In this document: positions 61,419 to 64,000 of the stretch, one piece after another
Numbering within the stretch: the stretch's first letter is position 1
How the letters are laid out: the number at the start of each line of letters is the position of its first letter
Origin: Acidicapsa dinghuensis
GTDB taxonomy: Bacteria > Acidobacteriota > Terriglobia > Terriglobales > Acidobacteriaceae
Assembly (NCBI RefSeq): GCF_025685685.1
Contig: NZ_JAGSYH010000007.1
Coordinates: 186,001 to 250,000 of the forward strand
Direction: 5' to 3'
Length of the DNA: 64,000 nucleotides
The notes under the pieces: model-generated
Database searches by the model: none
Seen by the model: only the letters and a program-made list of their open reading frames with translations
What the model was told of the DNA's origin: nothing
Position numbers and translations under genes: made by a program

Positions 61419-64000
61419 ATGGATCATGCAGCCATGCTCGCCGGCGCGTATGACTACCGCCTCGTCACTGTCTCAGTTATCATCGCGCTGCTTGCGGCTT
61501 ATGCCGCTCTCGACCTCGCCGGCCGCGTCACAGCTTCTCGAGGCTTCGCGCGGTCTCTCTGGCTTGTCGGAGGAGCATTTGCGCTAGGGCTCGGCATCTG
61601 GTCGATGCACTATATCGGCATGGAAGCCTTTCTGCTTCCGGTCCCTGTTCTCTATGACGTGCCCACCGTTTTCCTTTCCATGTTTGCTGCGGTTGCGGCA
61701 TCCGGCATTGCGCTTTTTATAGTAAGCCGCAGCAAGATGAGCATTTTAACCGCCGCCATCGGCAGCATTTTCATGGGTTCGGGAATTGCGGCCATGCACT
61801 ATGTGGGCATGGAGGCGATGCGGCTTCCAGCAATGTGCCACTACAACCTCAAGATCGTCACTCTTTCCGTTGTCCTGGCGATCGTCATCTCCTTTGTCGC
61901 GTTGTTGCTTACGTTTTCGACTCGCGAGCAGGCCGAATCCATCAGTTGGCGCAAATCGATCTGCGCAGTGATCATGGGACTGGCCATTCCCGTTATGCAC
62001 TACGTAGGCATGGCCGCGGTCAGCTTCACAGCCATGCCGCTCGATCCTAACAGTCTCAATCACGCAATCAGCATCTCCTCTCTCGGCCTCGCCGGCATCG
62101 GTTGCGTCACAGCGTTCATTCTCATTTTCGTTTACATCTCCGCCATGCTGGACCGAAAGCTATCGCTGAACGCAATGCAGTTGGAGCTCGCTGAACAGCG
62201 TCATCACCTTGATCTCGAACGTGAACGCGCGCACAACGCGGAATTCCGCACCAAAGCGAAGAGCGAGTTCCTCGCCAACATGAGCCATGAGATCCGAACG
62301 CCGTTGAATGGAATTATCGGAATGACGGATCTGGCGCTGGAGACCGAGCTCACGCGCGAACAGCGGGATTACCTCCAGACGGTAAAGCTCTCTGCCGATT
62401 CGCTGCTCGGGGTCATCAATGACATTCTCGATTTCTCCAAAATCGAAGCCGGTAAAGTCGATCTCGAACAAGTGGACTTTGATCTCTATGAGTGCGTCGA
62501 AGGCGCGCTCAAAACTGTCGCTTTGCGGGCAGATGAGAAAGGCCTTGAGCTTCTCTGCGAGATCTCTCCTCAAGTACCTGCATTCCTTGCTGGTGATCCA
62601 AACCGCCTCCGCCAAATCATCCTCAATCTCATTGGCAACGCCGTGAAATTTACCGAGAAGGGTGAGGTGGCCATAAAAGTTCACGCCGAACTTATTGAAG
62701 ACCGGGCATGCACGCTTCATTTCACAGTGAGCGATACAGGCATCGGCATCGCAGCGGAGAAGCTTGATTCTATCTTCGAATCCTTCAGCCAGGCCGATAC
62801 ATCGACGACGCGCGAGTTCGGCGGCACAGGCCTTGGACTCACAATCTCACGCCGGCTGTTGCAAATGATGGGTGGCAAGATCTGGGCTGAGAGCACGCCC
62901 GGCAAAGGATCACGCTTTCACTTCACAGCCCGCTTCGGAACCGCAGAAACATCCTCCACCGCGAGGCTAATCTCGACCGCTTCGTCGATTCTTGTCGGCG
63001 TCAAGGTTCTCATCGTGGACGACAACCGCACCAATCGCCGCATCCTGGAAGGCCTGGTGACGCATTGGGGCATGATTCCCACGGCCGCTTCAGATGGCGA
63101 AGAGGCGCTCAACCTGTATGCGGCCGCCGATGCGTCAGGCAGCCCGTTCAGCCTGATCCTCACCGACATGCACATGCCAAAGATGGATGGCTTCGGCCTC
63201 GTGGAGCGTCTCAGAAACAAGTCCGGCATATCTTCCTCCACGATCATGATGCTTACCTCGGGCGGTCAACGCGGCGACGCTCAGCGCTGCGGAGAGCTGG
63301 GAATTTCGGCTTATCTTCTTAAACCAATCCGGCAATCGGAACTGCGCGAGGCAGTAGCCCGTGTTCTTTCGGCGCATGAAGCAAAAGAGGTTTCCCCGGT
63401 GATTACTCGCTATTCGCTCCGCGAAATGATTCAGGAAAATAAGTCGCTTAAAATCCTGCTCGCAGAAGACAACCTCGTCAATCAGAAGCTTGCCGGCCGG
63501 CTTCTGGAGAAGCGCAATCATTTCGTGACCATCGTCGGCAATGGCAAAGAAGCTCTCGCTGCGCTGGAAAAAGACCATTTCGATCTCGTTCTCATGGATG
63601 TGCAGATGCCCGAGATGGATGGGCTTGAAGCCACCAAAGCACTTCGCGAACGGGAGCAGGCCACCGGCATTCGTCAGCCCATCGTCGCCATGACCGCTCT
63701 CGCCATGAATGGAGACAAGGAGCGCTGTATCGAGGCAGGTATGGACGGTTATATATCCAAACCGATCCGTCCTCAGGAACTCGATGAGGTCCTGGATAGC
63801 TATCTCGCTCTGAAAGTTGCGGAGCCAGCGCAGGATGAGTCTTCGCCCGCTACGAATAACTCAATCGATGTCGCGCAGTTGCTCGATCGTCTCGACGGCG
63901 ACCTGACGCTTCTGGCCGAACTCGTGGCTCTCTTCCGCGACGAGTTTCCAGGCAACCTGCGCACGGCACAGCAAGCCATCGATCGACACGATGCCAATGG
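61419..64000 (+). CDS. MHYT-domain hybrid histidine kinase (HisKA, HATPase, two receivers, Hpt), 3' partial
   Basis: An ATG behind AGGGGG opens a frame that runs off the window end after 860 codons. Residues 1-245 form a seven-helix MHYT sensor with three MHY(I/V)GM motifs, a domain thought to bind copper and sense oxygen, CO or NO. Then come the HisKA box NMSHEIRTPLNG (His290), the ATPase motifs NLIGNAVKFTEKG, DTGIGI and GGTGLGLTISRRL, a first receiver (Asp583 in LTDMHMPKMDG) and a second (Asp727 in LMDVQMPEMDG). The start of an Hpt domain (VAQLLDRLDGDLTLLAELV) is cut before its histidine. A BarA-like phosphorelay is indicated; its output partner is not in the window. Confidence 0.95.
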   Translation, partial: MDHAAMLAGAYDYRLVTVSVIIALLAAYAALDLAGRVTASRGFARSLWLVGGAFALGLGIWSMHYIGMEAFLLPVPVLYDVPTVFLSMFAAVAASGIALFIVSRSKMSILTAAIGSIFMGSGIAAMHYVGMEAMRLPAMCHYNLKIVTLSVVLAIVISFVALLLTFSTREQAESISWRKSICAVIMGLAIPVMHYVGMAAVSFTAMPLDPNSLNHAISISSLGLAGIGCVTAFILIFVYISAMLDRKLSLNAMQLELAEQRHHLDLERERAHNAEFRTKAKSEFLANMSHEIRTPLNGIIGMTDLALETELTREQRDYLQTVKLSADSLLGVINDILDFSKIEAGKVDLEQVDFDLYECVEGALKTVALRADEKGLELLCEISPQVPAFLAGDPNRLRQIILNLIGNAVKFTEKGEVAIKVHAELIEDRACTLHFTVSDTGIGIAAEKLDSIFESFSQADTSTTREFGGTGLGLTISRRLLQMMGGKIWAESTPGKGSRFHFTARFGTAETSSTARLISTASSILVGVKVLIVDDNRTNRRILEGLVTHWGMIPTAASDGEEALNLYAAADASGSPFSLILTDMHMPKMDGFGLVERLRNKSGISSSTIMMLTSGGQRGDAQRCGELGISAYLLKPIRQSELREAVARVLSAHEAKEVSPVITRYSLREMIQENKSLKILLAEDNLVNQKLAGRLLEKRNHFVTIVGNGKEALAALEKDHFDLVLMDVQMPEMDGLEATKALREREQATGIRQPIVAMTALAMNGDKERCIEAGMDGYISKPIRPQELDEVLDSYLALKVAEPAQDESSPATNNSIDVAQLLDRLDGDLTLLAELVALFRDEFPGNLRTAQQAIDRHDAN

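Overview
The window looks like an Acidobacteriota (Terriglobia/Acidobacteriaceae-type) chromosome segment. I base this on Oar-like TonB-dependent transporters with N-terminal carboxypeptidase-regulatory-like domains, an ADOP-type orphan ABC permease, several PQQ-dependent dehydrogenases, GH92 and GH3 glycosidases, and moderately high GC. It is gene-dense. There is one tRNA gene, and I see no rRNA, CRISPR array, prophage or complete insertion sequence.

1-21 kb is a carbohydrate capture and oxidation region. It holds a partial beta-propeller protein; an overlapping pair on the minus strand (mannonate dehydratase UxuA and an SDR oxidoreductase); a divergent chimeric regulator (IclR-type HTH joined to a periplasmic-binding-protein-like domain); a TonB-dependent transporter behind two TCTCG-N5-CGAGA palindromes and a perfect TTGACA -35; a secreted GH92 mannosidase; a haem-fused PQQ dehydrogenase; and a ThuA-like protein. 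A minus-strand operon then runs cytochrome c, PQQ dehydrogenase, ACS-family MFS transporter, SDR. Together these suggest uptake of mannose- or uronate-containing glycans, periplasmic oxidation that feeds electrons to cytochromes, and cytoplasmic hexuronate catabolism.

21-31 kb holds treY-treZ (trehalose from maltodextrin) and a minus-strand operon of TonB-dependent receptor, YncE-like propeller and histidine acid phosphatase, probably for organic phosphate scavenging.

31-40.4 kb is a heavy-metal efflux island. It contains an OmpR-type response regulator and histidine kinase, a symmetric 115-bp foldback element abutting a decayed TonB-receptor fragment, then a small membrane protein, TolC, a CusB-type adaptor, a CusA/CzcA-type RND pump and a 56-residue coupled ORF, with a perfect 17-bp palindrome in front.

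40.4-54 kb holds ybbP-ybbA divergent from tesA, a PQQ sugar dehydrogenase with a fused cytochrome, a Tat-exported GH92, a subclass B3 metallo-beta-lactamase with Gln in place of the first zinc histidine, a GH3 glycosidase, an NTF2-like gene interrupted by a nonsense codon, and an esterase.

54-64 kb holds a candidate 26-residue membrane protein, tRNA-Arg(ACG), a TlpA-like thioredoxin divergent from a family 2 glycosyltransferase, and an ADOP permease. The permease is bracketed by the glycosyltransferase 3' end and a second copy of its last 26 codons that differs only at synonymous positions. An outer-membrane barrel protein with a PagL-like C-terminus follows, and then a MHYT-domain hybrid histidine kinase cut by the window end.

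No single locus is demonstrably a new system. The best leads are the IclR/PBP chimera with its paired palindromes, the permease bracketed by glycosyltransferase 3' ends, and the barrel protein with a PagL-like triad.
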